A stretch of DNA of 64,000 bases from Aquimarina atlantica (GCF_000626715.1 NZ_AQRA01000009.1:1-64000); one strand, 5' to 3'; counted from the first letter of the stretch, positions 8,596 through 18,140 are shown. Program-made: numbers and translations. Notes: generated by a model not told the origin, from the sequence alone.

Positions 8596-10992
8596 TTAGA
8601 ATTTAAAATTATAGGTTACAGCTGGTATAATTCCAAATATAGAAGTTCTTACAGCTTCATTTACATAGGAATCCTGATTTCTTCTAAAAGTAATTGATGC
8701 AGCATTTTTACGATTATAGATGTTATAAATACTAAAAACCCACTCTCCATGCCATTTTCTGGTTTTGTTTTTTCTAGGAGTTAACGTAGCCGATATATCT
8801 ATTCTATGATATGCTGGTAATCGTTCACTATTTCGTGGTCCATCAAACACAGGTACTACTAAGCCTTGAAATTCGAACTGCCCGGTAGGGTAATTGGTCG
8901 GTTGCCCTGTTTGGAATATGAAATTAGCGCCAAATTTCCATTTTTCGTTTAATTCATAACTTCCGTTAAAGGATATATCATGGGTTTTGTCATATGGAGT
9001 ACTATACCATTTGCTATTGTTGATCCCTGGTTCTTGTGATGTTCTACCAGGGGTTCTTTGTTCTGATTTTGATAGGGTGTAAGCGAGCCAACCTTTAAAT
9101 TTACCTTCATTTTTTCTTAATAGAAATTCTAAACCATAAGCACGGGCTTCTCCATTTAAAATATCTCGTTCGATAGCATTATTAGCAATTAGATCTGCAC
9201 CGTCGATATAATCGATACGATTTTTTATATCCTTATAAAAAACTTCAGTTTCTAAAGAGTATTTATCGTCATCAATACTTTTAAAATACCCTAATGCATA
9301 TTGATTGAGTAATTGTGGTTTTATGTATTTACCACTAGGAGTCCATACATCTAATGGAGTAGGGGAGCTGGTATTTGATAATAAATGAAGATATTGCGCC
9401 ATTCTGTTATAACTAGCTTTTATTGAAGTATTATCATCAAAAGCATATGCCAGGGCTACTCTGGGTTCTAAATTGGTAAATGTTTTTATTTGATCGCTTC
9501 TTCTAAAATTTTCTGTACCTATTGGTTTTGCATCTTCATAAATCTGTAATTCTTGATTAAATAAAAGAGGGTTGTTATTTTCATAGATATTAAGTTCATC
9601 TTGCCCTAATCTAATAAAATTGCTTAATCTAAGTCCGTATTGAAGAGTTAGATGATTAGAGATTTTGTGTTCTGCATCGATGTAGACACCAAATTCATTT
9701 GCATATTTATCGATAAGCTTTTCTCTGTTGATTCCAGAATCTGCGCTATTAGGTTTTATTTCACCGGGATTAAACCTAAAATAGATACTATTAATACCAT
9801 AATTAAGCTGAAAATTATCACTGATATAATGTTTGAGATCATATTTTAGATTAAAATTCCTAATCCCAGAATCCCATTCGAAGCCTACAAAATCGAGTTC
9901 TAACCCATAGAAATAATCAGAATATATAAGGGATAGATTAGAGAATAATTTATCTGAAAACAGGTGATTCCACCTTAGGTTGAGTACCGTGTTACCATAA
10001 GTGTTTTTAAAAACTCCATCTATAGCAAATACATCTCGACCAAAGTAACCAGACAGGTATACATTATTATTATCGTTAATTTTATAATTTAGTTTTGTAT
10101 TGAGGTCATAGAAATATGCAACATTGTCATTATCAAAAAGTGGCAAAAAAAGATGAGCATAAGAAGCTCTTCCTCCTACCAAAAATGCACCTCGATCTTT
10201 TACAATAGGACCTTCTGCCAATAATCTACTTGCAACTGCCCCAAGGCCACCATTAATTCTGTATTTTTTACTATTTCCTTCTTTTTGGTAAATGTCTAAT
10301 ACCGATGATACCCGACCACCATATCTAGCGGGAATACCACCTTTGTATAGCTTGATATCTTTTATAGCATCAGGATTAAAGACAGAGAAAAAGCCAAAAA
10401 GATGAGAAGAGTTAAAAATAGTAGCTTCATCTAATAAAATAAGGTTTTGATCAGTAGATCCCCCTCGTACATTAAATCCTGCAGCTCCTTCACCACCACT
10501 AGTCACTCCTGGTAAAAGAATAATTGATTTGATCACATCGGCTTCTCCCAGAACAACAGGAATTTGTTTAATAGTTCCTGCGGTGAGTTTATTAATACTC
10601 ATCTGGGGGTTCTTAATGCTTAACTTTTCTGTTTTTTCTGTAATGATTACTTCATCAAGAACCTCTGAAGATTCGGTAAGCTGAATATTAAGTTTTTTAT
10701 CTTCATCAAGATCAATTTCGAGTATGCGATCTGTGAACCCTAAATAACTGATCTGAAGTTTATATTTTCCTCGAGGTAAGGTGATGGAATAAAAACCATA
10801 TTCATTGGTAACTATGCCTTTTGCTATTTCTGGAAATATAACATTGACACCAATAAGTGTTTCGTTACTGGATTTTTCTGAAATAATCCCACTTAATGTA
10901 AATTTTTCCTGACTTTGAATTGAGAATGATGATAATAATACTAATATGAGACCAGATAATATGTGTTTTTTCAAAAGAAAGTATTTTACCAA
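8596..10992 (-). CDS. TonB-dependent receptor with carboxypeptidase-regulatory-like domain
   Basis: A 798-residue outer-membrane active transporter. A signal peptide (to about residue 28) is followed by a CarboxypepD_reg-like beta-sandwich (about 31-107). The plug domain starts near 130 and contains FNVRGGSTDQNLILLDEATI and YKGGIPARYGGRVSSVLDIY. The C-terminal part is a long beta-barrel rich in aromatic girdle residues, ending in the typical outer-membrane aromatic terminus (AVTYNFKF). It is upstream of and cotranscribed with the DUF4249 lipoprotein. This is not a SusC/SusD pair: no SusD gene is present and the receptor is shorter than typical SusC. The substrate cannot be told from sequence. 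Confidence 0.93.
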   Translation of the reverse strand: MVKYFLLKKHILSGLILVLLSSFSIQSQEKFTLSGIISEKSSNETLIGVNVIFPEIAKGIVTNEYGFYSITLPRGKYKLQISYLGFTDRILEIDLDEDKKLNIQLTESSEVLDEVIITEKTEKLSIKNPQMSINKLTAGTIKQIPVVLGEADVIKSIILLPGVTSGGEGAAGFNVRGGSTDQNLILLDEATIFNSSHLFGFFSVFNPDAIKDIKLYKGGIPARYGGRVSSVLDIYQKEGNSKKYRINGGLGAVASRLLAEGPIVKDRGAFLVGGRASYAHLFLPLFDNDNVAYFYDLNTKLNYKINDNNNVYLSGYFGRDVFAIDGVFKNTYGNTVLNLRWNHLFSDKLFSNLSLIYSDYFYGLELDFVGFEWDSGIRNFNLKYDLKHYISDNFQLNYGINSIYFRFNPGEIKPNSADSGINREKLIDKYANEFGVYIDAEHKISNHLTLQYGLRLSNFIRLGQDELNIYENNNPLLFNQELQIYEDAKPIGTENFRRSDQIKTFTNLEPRVALAYAFDDNTSIKASYNRMAQYLHLLSNTSSPTPLDVWTPSGKYIKPQLLNQYALGYFKSIDDDKYSLETEVFYKDIKNRIDYIDGADLIANNAIERDILNGEARAYGLEFLLRKNEGKFKGWLAYTLSKSEQRTPGRTSQEPGINNSKWYSTPYDKTHDISFNGSYELNEKWKFGANFIFQTGQPTNYPTGQFEFQGLVVPVFDGPRNSERLPAYHRIDISATLTPRKNKTRKWHGEWVFSIYNIYNRKNAASITFRRNQDSYVNEAVRTSIFGIIPAVTYNFKF

Positions 10993-11136
10993 TTCGTACT
11001 AATGTGAACTGTAAAGGAAGAAATATGTTACGAGTTCTACAATTAATTTATTGTTAATTATCGTTTTTAGTACTGATTTTTTCTTGTGTTTTGAATTATA
11101 CTTGTTTTGAAGTTTGGTTAGATCTGGTTATGTTAA

Positions 11137-11187
11137 CCCTAATTATATGATAAAACTTTGTGGCGAAATTTTATTATATAATTAGGG
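11137..11187 (-). terminator. Long inverted repeat downstream of the serine hydrolase gene
   Basis: Two 19-nt arms (11137-11155 and 11169-11187) pair with a single G-T position around a 13-nt loop. The repeat begins 13 nt past the stop of the minus-strand serine hydrolase gene. No clear U-tract follows, so it may be a terminator or an mRNA 3'-end stabilising hairpin. Confidence 0.5.
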
Positions 11188-11200
11188 ATAAATTATTGAT

Positions 11201-12391
11201 TTAATAGTTACGATTAGAATTTTCGTTAATTAATGCATTCCAGATTTTATCAATAGATCTTTCGATATTAATATTAAATTCTTCGCTTGTATTTGTCATT
11301 AAATAATACCCTCTGTTTTTTACAGGATCAAACATACATGCTGTTATTATACCTGGATCTCCACCTGTGTGTCCTATGGTTTTATTATTATTGATATCCC
11401 AAAAAATACCACCCATCGCTTCTTTAATTTCATCATGTTTTGATTGAAGACGAAACATTTCTTTATAGGATGCTGTAGATAATAATTTTCCTTTTCCTTG
11501 ATAACCTCTCATCATTTCTATCAAATATTTACCGAAATCCGAAGTACTGGTGATAAGACCTCCGTCTGCTTTTGTAATCAAGGAGTATCTAGGAACTTCA
11601 AAATCTTTTGCGTAGTATAGAGTTGCATGACTTTGCATATTTACATCTGCGAATCCCCATCCAGTAGCATTCATATGCAAGGGATCAAAAATATATTTAT
11701 GCGTATAGTCTTCATAAGAAATTCCTGTTGCACTTTCTACTACAAAAGCTGCTAATGCCGCTGCAATATTACTGTATTCATATTTTTCTCCAGGAGCATT
11801 TTCCAGAAAAGTATCCTGAGAATACCATGGGCCAGATACAGACAATACATTTTCGAAAAAAACAGAATCATCGATTTTTATATTTTTTTTAATTAACTCT
11901 ATAATAGGTTGATAATCTTCGGGATAAATAGATGCATCTACCTGAGCAGGATTTTCAAACACATAACTTTTGAAATACACTTCTTTATCTGTAATCCCAG
12001 AAGTATGCGTTGCCAGATGTCGAACGGTAATTGGTTTTTCTGGATGAAGAGGGTGTATTATATCAAAAGGTAAGTATGTATTGATATTAGCATCCAAATC
12101 TAATTTACCTTGCTCTACAGCTTTCATTACTGCCAGTGCAATAAAAGTTTTGGATATAGATCCAATATTTTGAATTGTATGATTTGTGTACCTTCTATTT
12201 TTATTGATATCAGAGTATCCAAAAGAGTTCTGATAAAGCACTTTTCTATTGTCAACTATTGCTACAGAAAGTCCTGCTAGCTCAGAATCATCGTATAATT
12301 CTTTCAATTCTATATGAGTATGAAGAATATCATCATCTATTCCGCAAGAGAAAATTACAAAAAGAAGGAGTAAGGAGATTACTTTTTTCAT
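11201..12391 (-). CDS. Beta-lactamase-fold serine hydrolase lipoprotein
   Basis: A penicillin-binding-protein-like hydrolase (class C beta-lactamase/esterase family). The start at 12391 gives a 396-residue precursor with a classic lipoprotein signal, IFSCG (Cys16); a longer TTG reading to 12448 would hide it. The active-site set is complete: SISK (Ser78, Lys81), YSN (206-208) and HTGG (341-344) in place of KTG. The protein is probably anchored to a membrane and faces the periplasm or outside. It could be an esterase, D-peptidase or lactamase; family members are too varied to decide. It is monocistronic, with an inverted repeat downstream. Confidence 0.88.
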   Translation of the reverse strand: MKKVISLLLLFVIFSCGIDDDILHTHIELKELYDDSELAGLSVAIVDNRKVLYQNSFGYSDINKNRRYTNHTIQNIGSISKTFIALAVMKAVEQGKLDLDANINTYLPFDIIHPLHPEKPITVRHLATHTSGITDKEVYFKSYVFENPAQVDASIYPEDYQPIIELIKKNIKIDDSVFFENVLSVSGPWYSQDTFLENAPGEKYEYSNIAAALAAFVVESATGISYEDYTHKYIFDPLHMNATGWGFADVNMQSHATLYYAKDFEVPRYSLITKADGGLITSTSDFGKYLIEMMRGYQGKGKLLSTASYKEMFRLQSKHDEIKEAMGGIFWDINNNKTIGHTGGDPGIITACMFDPVKNRGYYLMTNTSEEFNINIERSIDKIWNALINENSNRNY

Positions 12392-12550
12392 TTGTTTATT
12401 TTTTAAGGTTATAAAATGATAATTAGAATGTTTAAAAGTATTAGGCAATAGACAACGTGTCGGATTTAGTTAAAAATCTGATTATTAATTTTTTATGTTT
12501 TTTGTTGGGGTAGGTGTTACAGAGAAATTATATAAGAATGTGTACTTAAA

Positions 12551-12766
12551 TTAATAGCTTTCTTCTGCATTTTGTAGTCTCATGTTTTTTCTTAAATCCA
12601 TTAATGATTTCCATTGAAAATTAATAGGAAACCATTCTTCATAAATTATTGAAGTTTGATTAGATAGTTCAGAACATGTACTGTTTTTAACATAAACCTT
12701 GTCGTTTTCTGAAAAGACATATACGACATCCATGTTTTTTTTGCGGTTTGTTTTTAATTCATTCAT
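12551..12766 (-). CDS. Small hypothetical protein coupled to the beta-barrel gene
   Basis: A 71-residue product from the ATG at 12766, which overlaps the last codons of the upstream gene (stop at 12759). This geometry suggests translational coupling. It has a basic N-terminus, then a beta-strand-like stretch (DVVYVFSENDKVYVKN), one cysteine and a Trp-containing middle (EEWFPINFQW). No signal peptide or membrane segment is seen. An upstream in-frame start at 12802 would overlap the neighbour more deeply and is less likely. I recognise no family, and the coding status rests mostly on the overlap. Confidence 0.5.
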   Translation of the reverse strand: MNELKTNRKKNMDVVYVFSENDKVYVKNSTCSELSNQTSIIYEEWFPINFQWKSLMDLRKNMRLQNAEESY

Positions 12767-13427
12767 GATTTGGTATGTTTTTTTTATAGCGATTTCTTCC
12801 AAGATTAAATACTCCCATTTTTACACCGAATCCAGCAGAAAAGCCATTGATCCTGGTAATTTCATCTGATGATAATTCTGCTTTGCTAGAAAACCTGTAC
12901 TTAACTCCCATTTCTAGCTGAACGTATCTCGAAATATTATACAAAACATTCACCCCTGGTTCTACAACAAATATTGCATCCCATTGATCTTCTTGATATC
13001 GTTCTGCTTCTTCATCATCCCAATTAGTATTAACGTATCCCATTGCACCACCACCTACTAGCACAGGAAAAGAAAGGTTAACTTTGGCTTTACTAAATAA
13101 TATAGGTTCTAAGTGGATTCCAGAATATACTGCTGCCAGATCGGCAATGTCTGGAGAGAAAATCCCTGGGATATTCTGATTAGAAAAGAGTCCTTTTGTT
13201 ACAAAACCGACTTCAAATTTACGATTGGCAACATAGGCTATCTTAAGCCCGCCAATATAGGTTTCTTTACCTTCAATTTCTCCATAACCCGCATGTATCC
13301 CTAGATAAACACCATGTACAATGTTTTTTCGGTCATTGAACTCTATATAATTCTGTGATTCTTGGGCTGTACTTGAAAAAATACAACAGGTTAAAGCAAA
13401 AAGTAATGTAGTTTTTACGTTTTTCAT
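12759..13427 (-). CDS. Predicted outer-membrane beta-barrel protein
   Basis: A 222-residue secreted protein: signal peptide to about residue 21 (CCIFSSTAQ), then alternating beta strands with Gly-rich turns (VYLGIHAGYGEIEG, FPVLVGGGAMGYVN, YVQLEMGVKYRFSS). This is typical of small eight-stranded outer-membrane barrels. An acidic insert (about 144-155, DDEEAERYQEDQ) probably forms an extracellular loop. It is followed by, and overlaps, a 71-residue gene. Specific function unknown. Confidence 0.75.
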   Translation of the reverse strand: MKNVKTTLLFALTCCIFSSTAQESQNYIEFNDRKNIVHGVYLGIHAGYGEIEGKETYIGGLKIAYVANRKFEVGFVTKGLFSNQNIPGIFSPDIADLAAVYSGIHLEPILFSKAKVNLSFPVLVGGGAMGYVNTNWDDEEAERYQEDQWDAIFVVEPGVNVLYNISRYVQLEMGVKYRFSSKAELSSDEITRINGFSAGFGVKMGVFNLGRNRYKKNIPNHE

Positions 13428-13549
13428 TATACTTGATTTGTTATATCATTGACAAGTTAAATTTATAATAGTTGCATGTAATTTGTTTCTATACTGTTAA
13501 ATTTATCATAATCAATAATCGCCAGGGTAATAAAAAGAGAAGTATGTAC

Positions 13550-14662
13550 TCATTCTTTTAATATGACCACTCCTTTTCTACCTGTGATATGAAACTTCCC
13601 TTTTACACCACTATTGCCGTAAGTGGCACTAATTTCTCTGATTTTTCTTCGTTTATCGATCACATCGGTTTTTATATTTGAAAACGACTTAGGAATTCTT
13701 AACAACCCCTGCTCTAGAGAAGCATTAAAATCTATAGACATTCCTGAAACATTGATGCTTAGTTCTGAAGATTCCTGGTCGATGGTTACATTAGCATTGG
13801 TTTTTTGAATTTTAGAAACCCATACGTCTGCTACTTCTGTAACAAGGTTAATGTTTTGGTGTACTGCATCTATATTCATAGTACTAAACATAAGTTCGCC
13901 TTGAATACTCCCTAGTTTTTGAATGGCAACCTGGTCCTTGCTTGAGTGTATTTCTAATGATTCTACATTTTCAATTTTTACGATTGCCCCACTACTGTTT
14001 ATTTTAAGATCATTGGAAGATTCAATATCGATTTCTCCATTTTTAAATCGTATGTTTCCGTACGTAATAGATTTGGTTTTTAGTTTTCCAAATTTCATTT
14101 CTATCCTTGCGTTGTTGAGATCTTTGTTTATCCACATATCACCATGTTGTACATTGGCTTTTAGTTTTCCGTTCCATTCACTTATGATGATATCTCCAAA
14201 TTTATTTATAATATTAACTTCAGCATTAAAAGGTAAATAAACAGTGTAATTTATTTGGATATTACCTTTGTCAAAATCAAAGAAACTTGTTTTATTGAAG
14301 AGTTCTTTGTTCAAGAATCTAGAAATCATACTTGTATTCTTTTCTTCTATTACAGAAGAAATACTTACAAAATCTTCGGTGTTATTAATTGCTGGATTAA
14401 TACGTTTTAATAGTTCTTTTGCATCCTCTTTTTTCTTTTTAACAACCTGTATGTCAATATCAATTTGTATTATTTTTTTCTCCCATCCTTGAATAGTTAC
14501 GTTTCCATATTTATTGTCTAAATGTAATTCTCCTGCATTGGTTAGCGGAAACGTTTTTTCAATTTTCTTTGACACTTTTTCCTGTGCCCATATACCATTT
14601 GCCAGGAATAGCAATATGGGCATCAGTAAAAGATATTTATAAGATATAGCCTTCATTTTCAT
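13550..14662 (-). CDS. Secreted DUF4097-like beta-helix protein
   Basis: The product is about 370 residues, starting at the ATG at 14662; another ATG at 14656 is equally possible, and one at 14680 would spoil the signal peptide. After the signal (ending IWAQE) come repeated short strands such as LDNKYGNVTIQGWEKK, INKFGDIIISEWNGKL and MKFGKLKTKSITYGNI. This is the stacked-strand pattern of DUF4097/adhesin-like proteins. The C-terminus ends in GRKGVVILKE. It overlaps the anti-sigma gene and is the third gene of a sigma/anti-sigma/effector unit. Such proteins often follow ECF systems in flavobacteria, but their biochemical role is not known. Confidence 0.75.
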   Translation of the reverse strand: MKMKAISYKYLLLMPILLFLANGIWAQEKVSKKIEKTFPLTNAGELHLDNKYGNVTIQGWEKKIIQIDIDIQVVKKKKEDAKELLKRINPAINNTEDFVSISSVIEEKNTSMISRFLNKELFNKTSFFDFDKGNIQINYTVYLPFNAEVNIINKFGDIIISEWNGKLKANVQHGDMWINKDLNNARIEMKFGKLKTKSITYGNIRFKNGEIDIESSNDLKINSSGAIVKIENVESLEIHSSKDQVAIQKLGSIQGELMFSTMNIDAVHQNINLVTEVADVWVSKIQKTNANVTIDQESSELSINVSGMSIDFNASLEQGLLRIPKSFSNIKTDVIDKRRKIREISATYGNSGVKGKFHITGRKGVVILKE

Positions 14663-15173
14663 TCGATTTTTTAGAATCATTGATCTGTTTCAACAGGTTT
14701 TCGATCAATTCAATTCTTTTTTTATAATTATTAACAATGGCTTCTAAAATGTATTCATTGTTCAAGTTTTTTGCCATTTCGGTTTTAAGAGCATTATATT
14801 CTTCATCTAATTCGTCCATAAAAGACAAGAATTTCTTTTTGTCTTCGGGTTGTAATTTTGAATTGTTTTTTACAAGTTGAACCTGAAAAGATACCAGATC
14901 TTTATAATAGGTGTCGATATCTCGTAATTCTTGATGTACAATATTATTTTGAGTGTTATTGTTAAATCCTGATGTGACTAGATTTACCATCGAAAAAGCT
15001 CCTATAAGGATTAAAATACTTGCAGCTATTTTTATTAAAGGAGACCTCCATAGACGAATTGTTTTTGAAGTATCTAAGTTAGATTCAATCTCATTCCAGA
15101 TTTTTGATCTATCTGCTTTATGCTCATCAAAAAGGTGCTTGTTTTCTGTTATATATTTTTCAAAATCATCCAT
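14637..15173 (-). CDS. Single-pass membrane anti-sigma factor (putative)
   Basis: A 178-residue protein. The cytoplasmic N-terminus (about 1-44) contains MDDFEKYITENKHLFDEH. One membrane span follows (about 48-65, IKIAASILILIGAF). The periplasmic part is helical and probably coiled-coil (about 80-175). It starts 4 bp after the stop of the ECF sigma gene and overlaps the downstream DUF4097-like gene. That position, plus the N-in single-pass layout, is the basis for the anti-sigma call. No zinc-binding ZAS motif (HxxxCxxC) is present, so it would be a non-zinc type, as is common in Bacteroidota. Confidence 0.72.
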   Translation of the reverse strand: MDDFEKYITENKHLFDEHKADRSKIWNEIESNLDTSKTIRLWRSPLIKIAASILILIGAFSMVNLVTSGFNNNTQNNIVHQELRDIDTYYKDLVSFQVQLVKNNSKLQPEDKKKFLSFMDELDEEYNALKTEMAKNLNNEYILEAIVNNYKKRIELIENLLKQINDSKKSNENEGYIL

Positions 15174-15177
15174 TGTA

Positions 15178-15717
15178 CTATAATGTATTTACAATTTCAA
15201 TTAATTTTTTCTTTGCCCTGTGATATTGCGATTTCGAAGTCGAAATAGTAATACCTAGTATCTCCGCAATTTCTATATGATCATATCCTTCGATTAAATA
15301 AAGGCTTAAGATTTGTCTATATCCATCGGGAAGAATTTTGATTCCTTTTTTTATTTTGTTAATATCTTTAGGTTTAACAGGATCAATTATTTCTTCACTA
15401 ATATGATATTCGTGCTGGTCAAGAGGTGTAACTGGTATTTTTTTTAATTTTAAATGATTTAAACTTTTATTAATTACTATTCTCTTTAACCAGGAACCAA
15501 AAGTACTTTCGTATCTAAAAGATTTTAAATTTTTGAAAGCCTCTACAAAACTATCTTGTACAACATCTTCTGCATCTTCTTTTATGCTTAGCATGCGCAT
15601 ACTTACATTATACATAGCATCTACATAGAGCTCATATAATCGGTATTGCGAATTCCTATCACCAGACTTGCTTTTTTCTACAAGATCTTTATGCGTATAA
15701 AGAATATTGGTTTCCAA
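15178..15717 (-). CDS. ECF-type RNA polymerase sigma factor
   Basis: A 179-residue sigma-70 family factor of the extracytoplasmic-function type. Region 2 spans about 22-95 with the core-binding/-10 segment DAEDVVQDSFVEAFKNL and WLKRIVINKSLN. Region 4 spans about 122-175 with LPDGYRQILSLYLIEGY and the helix-turn-helix IAEILGITISTSKSQYHRAK. It leads the operon with the membrane anti-sigma and DUF4097-like genes. Likely targets include its own operon. The upstream region (15718-15850) holds the TTTACTTGATTG stretch but no box I can assign firmly. Confidence 0.92.
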   Translation of the reverse strand: METNILYTHKDLVEKSKSGDRNSQYRLYELYVDAMYNVSMRMLSIKEDAEDVVQDSFVEAFKNLKSFRYESTFGSWLKRIVINKSLNHLKLKKIPVTPLDQHEYHISEEIIDPVKPKDINKIKKGIKILPDGYRQILSLYLIEGYDHIEIAEILGITISTSKSQYHRAKKKLIEIVNTL

Positions 15718-15854
15718 CTAGTTTTACTTGATTGTAAATTTCTTTAAAAGTACTTTTCTTTTGGTTATTATCATTGACAATTTAAAAACCAAAGGGTTGC
15801 ACGTAATAAGAAAATAATATAAATATTTTTGATAAAGAAATAGGGGAGTATTAC

Positions 15855-15892
15855 AAAAAAGCCTGTGAGATTACTATCTCACAGGCTTTTTT
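15855..15892 (-). terminator. Strong bidirectional-looking terminator after icd
   Basis: A perfect 17-bp stem (15855-15871 with 15876-15892) with a 4-nt TACT loop contains the core GCCTGTGAGAT. A/T tracts on both sides make it symmetrical. It lies 23 bp past the isocitrate dehydrogenase stop and shields the sigma-factor operon from read-through. Confidence 0.9.
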
Positions 15893-15914
15893 GGGTATAT
15901 GTAGTCTACTTAGA

Positions 15915-18140
15915 TTATTTTTCAATAATAGCATTAAGTGTCTCACTTGGACGCATTGCAGTAGAAACTTTATCTGCATTTGGCCAATAATATCCTCCCA
16001 TATCAACAGTACTACCTTGTGCATCATTTAATTCGTTGATAATTTTGGTTTCATTATCAGCAAGTTGTTTGGCGACTACTGCAAACTCATTTTGTAATTC
16101 TTTGTCTTGAGTTTGTTCTGCAAGTTCTTGTGCCCAGTATAGCGCCAAATAAAAATGACTTCCTCGGTTATCCAGTTCATTTACCTTACGGGAAGGAGAT
16201 TTCTTATTATCGAGAAATTTGATAGTAGCTTGATCAAGTGCTTCTGCAATGACCAAAGCTTTGGTATTGTTATTAGTTTCTCCCAGATGTTCTAGAGATA
16301 CTGCAAGAGCAAGAAATTCTCCTAAAGAATCCCATCTTAAGTGACCTTCCTTATTAAATTGTTGTACATGTTTTGGAGCAGAACCTCCAGCACCGGTTTC
16401 GAATAAACCACCACCATTCATTAAAGGCACAATAGATAACATCTTTGCACTAGTACCCAATTCTAGAATAGGGAAGAGATCGGTATTATAATCACGTAAG
16501 ACATTTCCTGTTACAGAAATTGTGTCTTTGCCCTCTTTAATTCTTTCTAGAGAAAAACGAGTCGCTTCAACAGGAGACATGATTCTAATATCTAATCCAG
16601 TAGTATCATGTTCTGGTAAATATGTATTTACTTTTTTGATTAACTCGGCATCGTGGGCTCTATTTTTATCTAACCAGAAGATTGCGGGAGTAGCTGTTGC
16701 TTTTGCTCTGTTTACCGCAAGCTTTACCCAGTCTTTTATCGGAGCATCTTTAGTTTGGCACATTCTCCAGATATCACCTTGTTCTACGGGGTGCTCTATT
16801 AGTATATTTCCAGAAGTATCGATAACACGAACAGTACCATTACCTTGAATTTCGAATGTTTTATCATGAGAGCCGTACTCTTCGGCTTTTTTGGCCATAA
16901 GTCCAACATTAGGAACGGTTCCCATAGTAGTGGGGTCAAAAGCTCCGTGTTTTTTACAAAAATCTATAGTTTCCTGGTATATGCCAGCATAACTACTATC
17001 TGGGATAACTGCTTTGGTATCTTGCGTGTTTCCTTGTGCATCCCACATCTGACCAGAATTACGTATCATTGCTGGCATAGATGCATCGATAATCACATCA
17101 CTTGGTACGTGTAGGTTGGTAATTCCCTGATCAGAATTTACCATCGCCAGTTTTGGTCCTTTTTCATAACAAGCTTCAATATCAGCTTCTATTTCGGCTT
17201 TTTTAGCATCTGGTAACCTTTTTAGTTTATTAATAAGGTCTCCAAAACCATTGTTTACTTCAACACCTATTTCTTCAAGAGTAGCAGCGTGTTTTTCGAA
17301 TACATCCTTAAAAAAAGCTTCTACCGCATGGCCAAATATAATAGGATCAGAAACTTTCATCATTGTCGCTTTCATATGTAAAGAAAACAATACATCTTTT
17401 TCTTTGGCATCGGTTATCTGTTCTTTTAGAAAAGCGATAAGTGATTTTTTACTCATTACCGAAGCATCTATAACTTCTCCTTCGAGTAAGGTTGTTTTTT
17501 CTTTTAGAGTGGTTGCGCTTCCATTTTGGTCTACAAACTCAATTTTTACATCTCCGGCATTATCGACAGTAACAGATTTTTCGTTTGAACAAAAATCTCC
17601 GCTAGACATGGTAGCTACATGGGTTTTAGAATCTGCACTCCATGCCCCCATAGAGTGTGGGTTTTTTCTAGCGTATTGTTTTACAGGTTTTGGTGCTCTA
17701 CGATCAGAGTTTCCTTCTCTTAGTACAGGGTTTACTGCACTACCTTTTATTTTGTCGTATCGACTTTTAATTTCTTTTTCTACATCGTTCTCAGGTTCTT
17801 CAGGATAGTTTGGAAGATCAAAACCTTGTAATTGTAATTCTGCAATAGCAGCTTTTAATTGTGGTACAGAAGCACTTATGTTTGGTAATTTAATAATGTT
17901 TGCTTCTGGTTTCTGAGCAAGCAAACCTAATTCTGCTAATGCATCAGGTTGTTTTTGCTTATCGGTTAATTTTTCGGGAAAACTAGATAAAATTCGAGCA
18001 GCAAGAGATATATCTTTTGTTTCAATATTGATATTTGCTGATTTGGTAAATTTTTGAACAATAGGTAAAAAAGAATAGGTAGCTAAAGCTGGTGCTTCAT
18101 CTGTTTTGGTGTACACTATTTTTGAGTTATCAACTCCCAT
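15915..18140 (-). CDS. icd: NADP-dependent isocitrate dehydrogenase, monomeric type
   Basis: Oxidative decarboxylation of isocitrate to 2-oxoglutarate in the TCA cycle. The 741-residue length is diagnostic of the monomeric IDH-II family (about 740), which is unrelated in size to the 400-residue dimeric enzyme. Recognisable segments include LREGNSDRRAPKPVK (substrate/metal-binding region), NPHSMGAWSADSKTHVATM, the central MVNSDQGITNLHVPSDVIID and LETGAGGSAPKHVQQF. No frameshift. It is monocistronic, with a strong terminator downstream and a promoter about 195 bp upstream that implies a long 5' leader. Confidence 0.96.
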   Translation of the reverse strand: MGVDNSKIVYTKTDEAPALATYSFLPIVQKFTKSANINIETKDISLAARILSSFPEKLTDKQKQPDALAELGLLAQKPEANIIKLPNISASVPQLKAAIAELQLQGFDLPNYPEEPENDVEKEIKSRYDKIKGSAVNPVLREGNSDRRAPKPVKQYARKNPHSMGAWSADSKTHVATMSSGDFCSNEKSVTVDNAGDVKIEFVDQNGSATTLKEKTTLLEGEVIDASVMSKKSLIAFLKEQITDAKEKDVLFSLHMKATMMKVSDPIIFGHAVEAFFKDVFEKHAATLEEIGVEVNNGFGDLINKLKRLPDAKKAEIEADIEACYEKGPKLAMVNSDQGITNLHVPSDVIIDASMPAMIRNSGQMWDAQGNTQDTKAVIPDSSYAGIYQETIDFCKKHGAFDPTTMGTVPNVGLMAKKAEEYGSHDKTFEIQGNGTVRVIDTSGNILIEHPVEQGDIWRMCQTKDAPIKDWVKLAVNRAKATATPAIFWLDKNRAHDAELIKKVNTYLPEHDTTGLDIRIMSPVEATRFSLERIKEGKDTISVTGNVLRDYNTDLFPILELGTSAKMLSIVPLMNGGGLFETGAGGSAPKHVQQFNKEGHLRWDSLGEFLALAVSLEHLGETNNNTKALVIAEALDQATIKFLDNKKSPSRKVNELDNRGSHFYLALYWAQELAEQTQDKELQNEFAVVAKQLADNETKIINELNDAQGSTVDMGGYYWPNADKVSTAMRPSETLNAIIEK

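Noticed and set aside
12392..12448. TTG-initiated extension of the serine hydrolase
   Set aside because: The extension precedes a complete lipoprotein signal at the internal ATG, so the longer form would not be exported properly.
17251..17808. 185-codon plus-strand frame inside icd
   Set aside because: It lies entirely within the conserved isocitrate dehydrogenase gene and shows no family motif.
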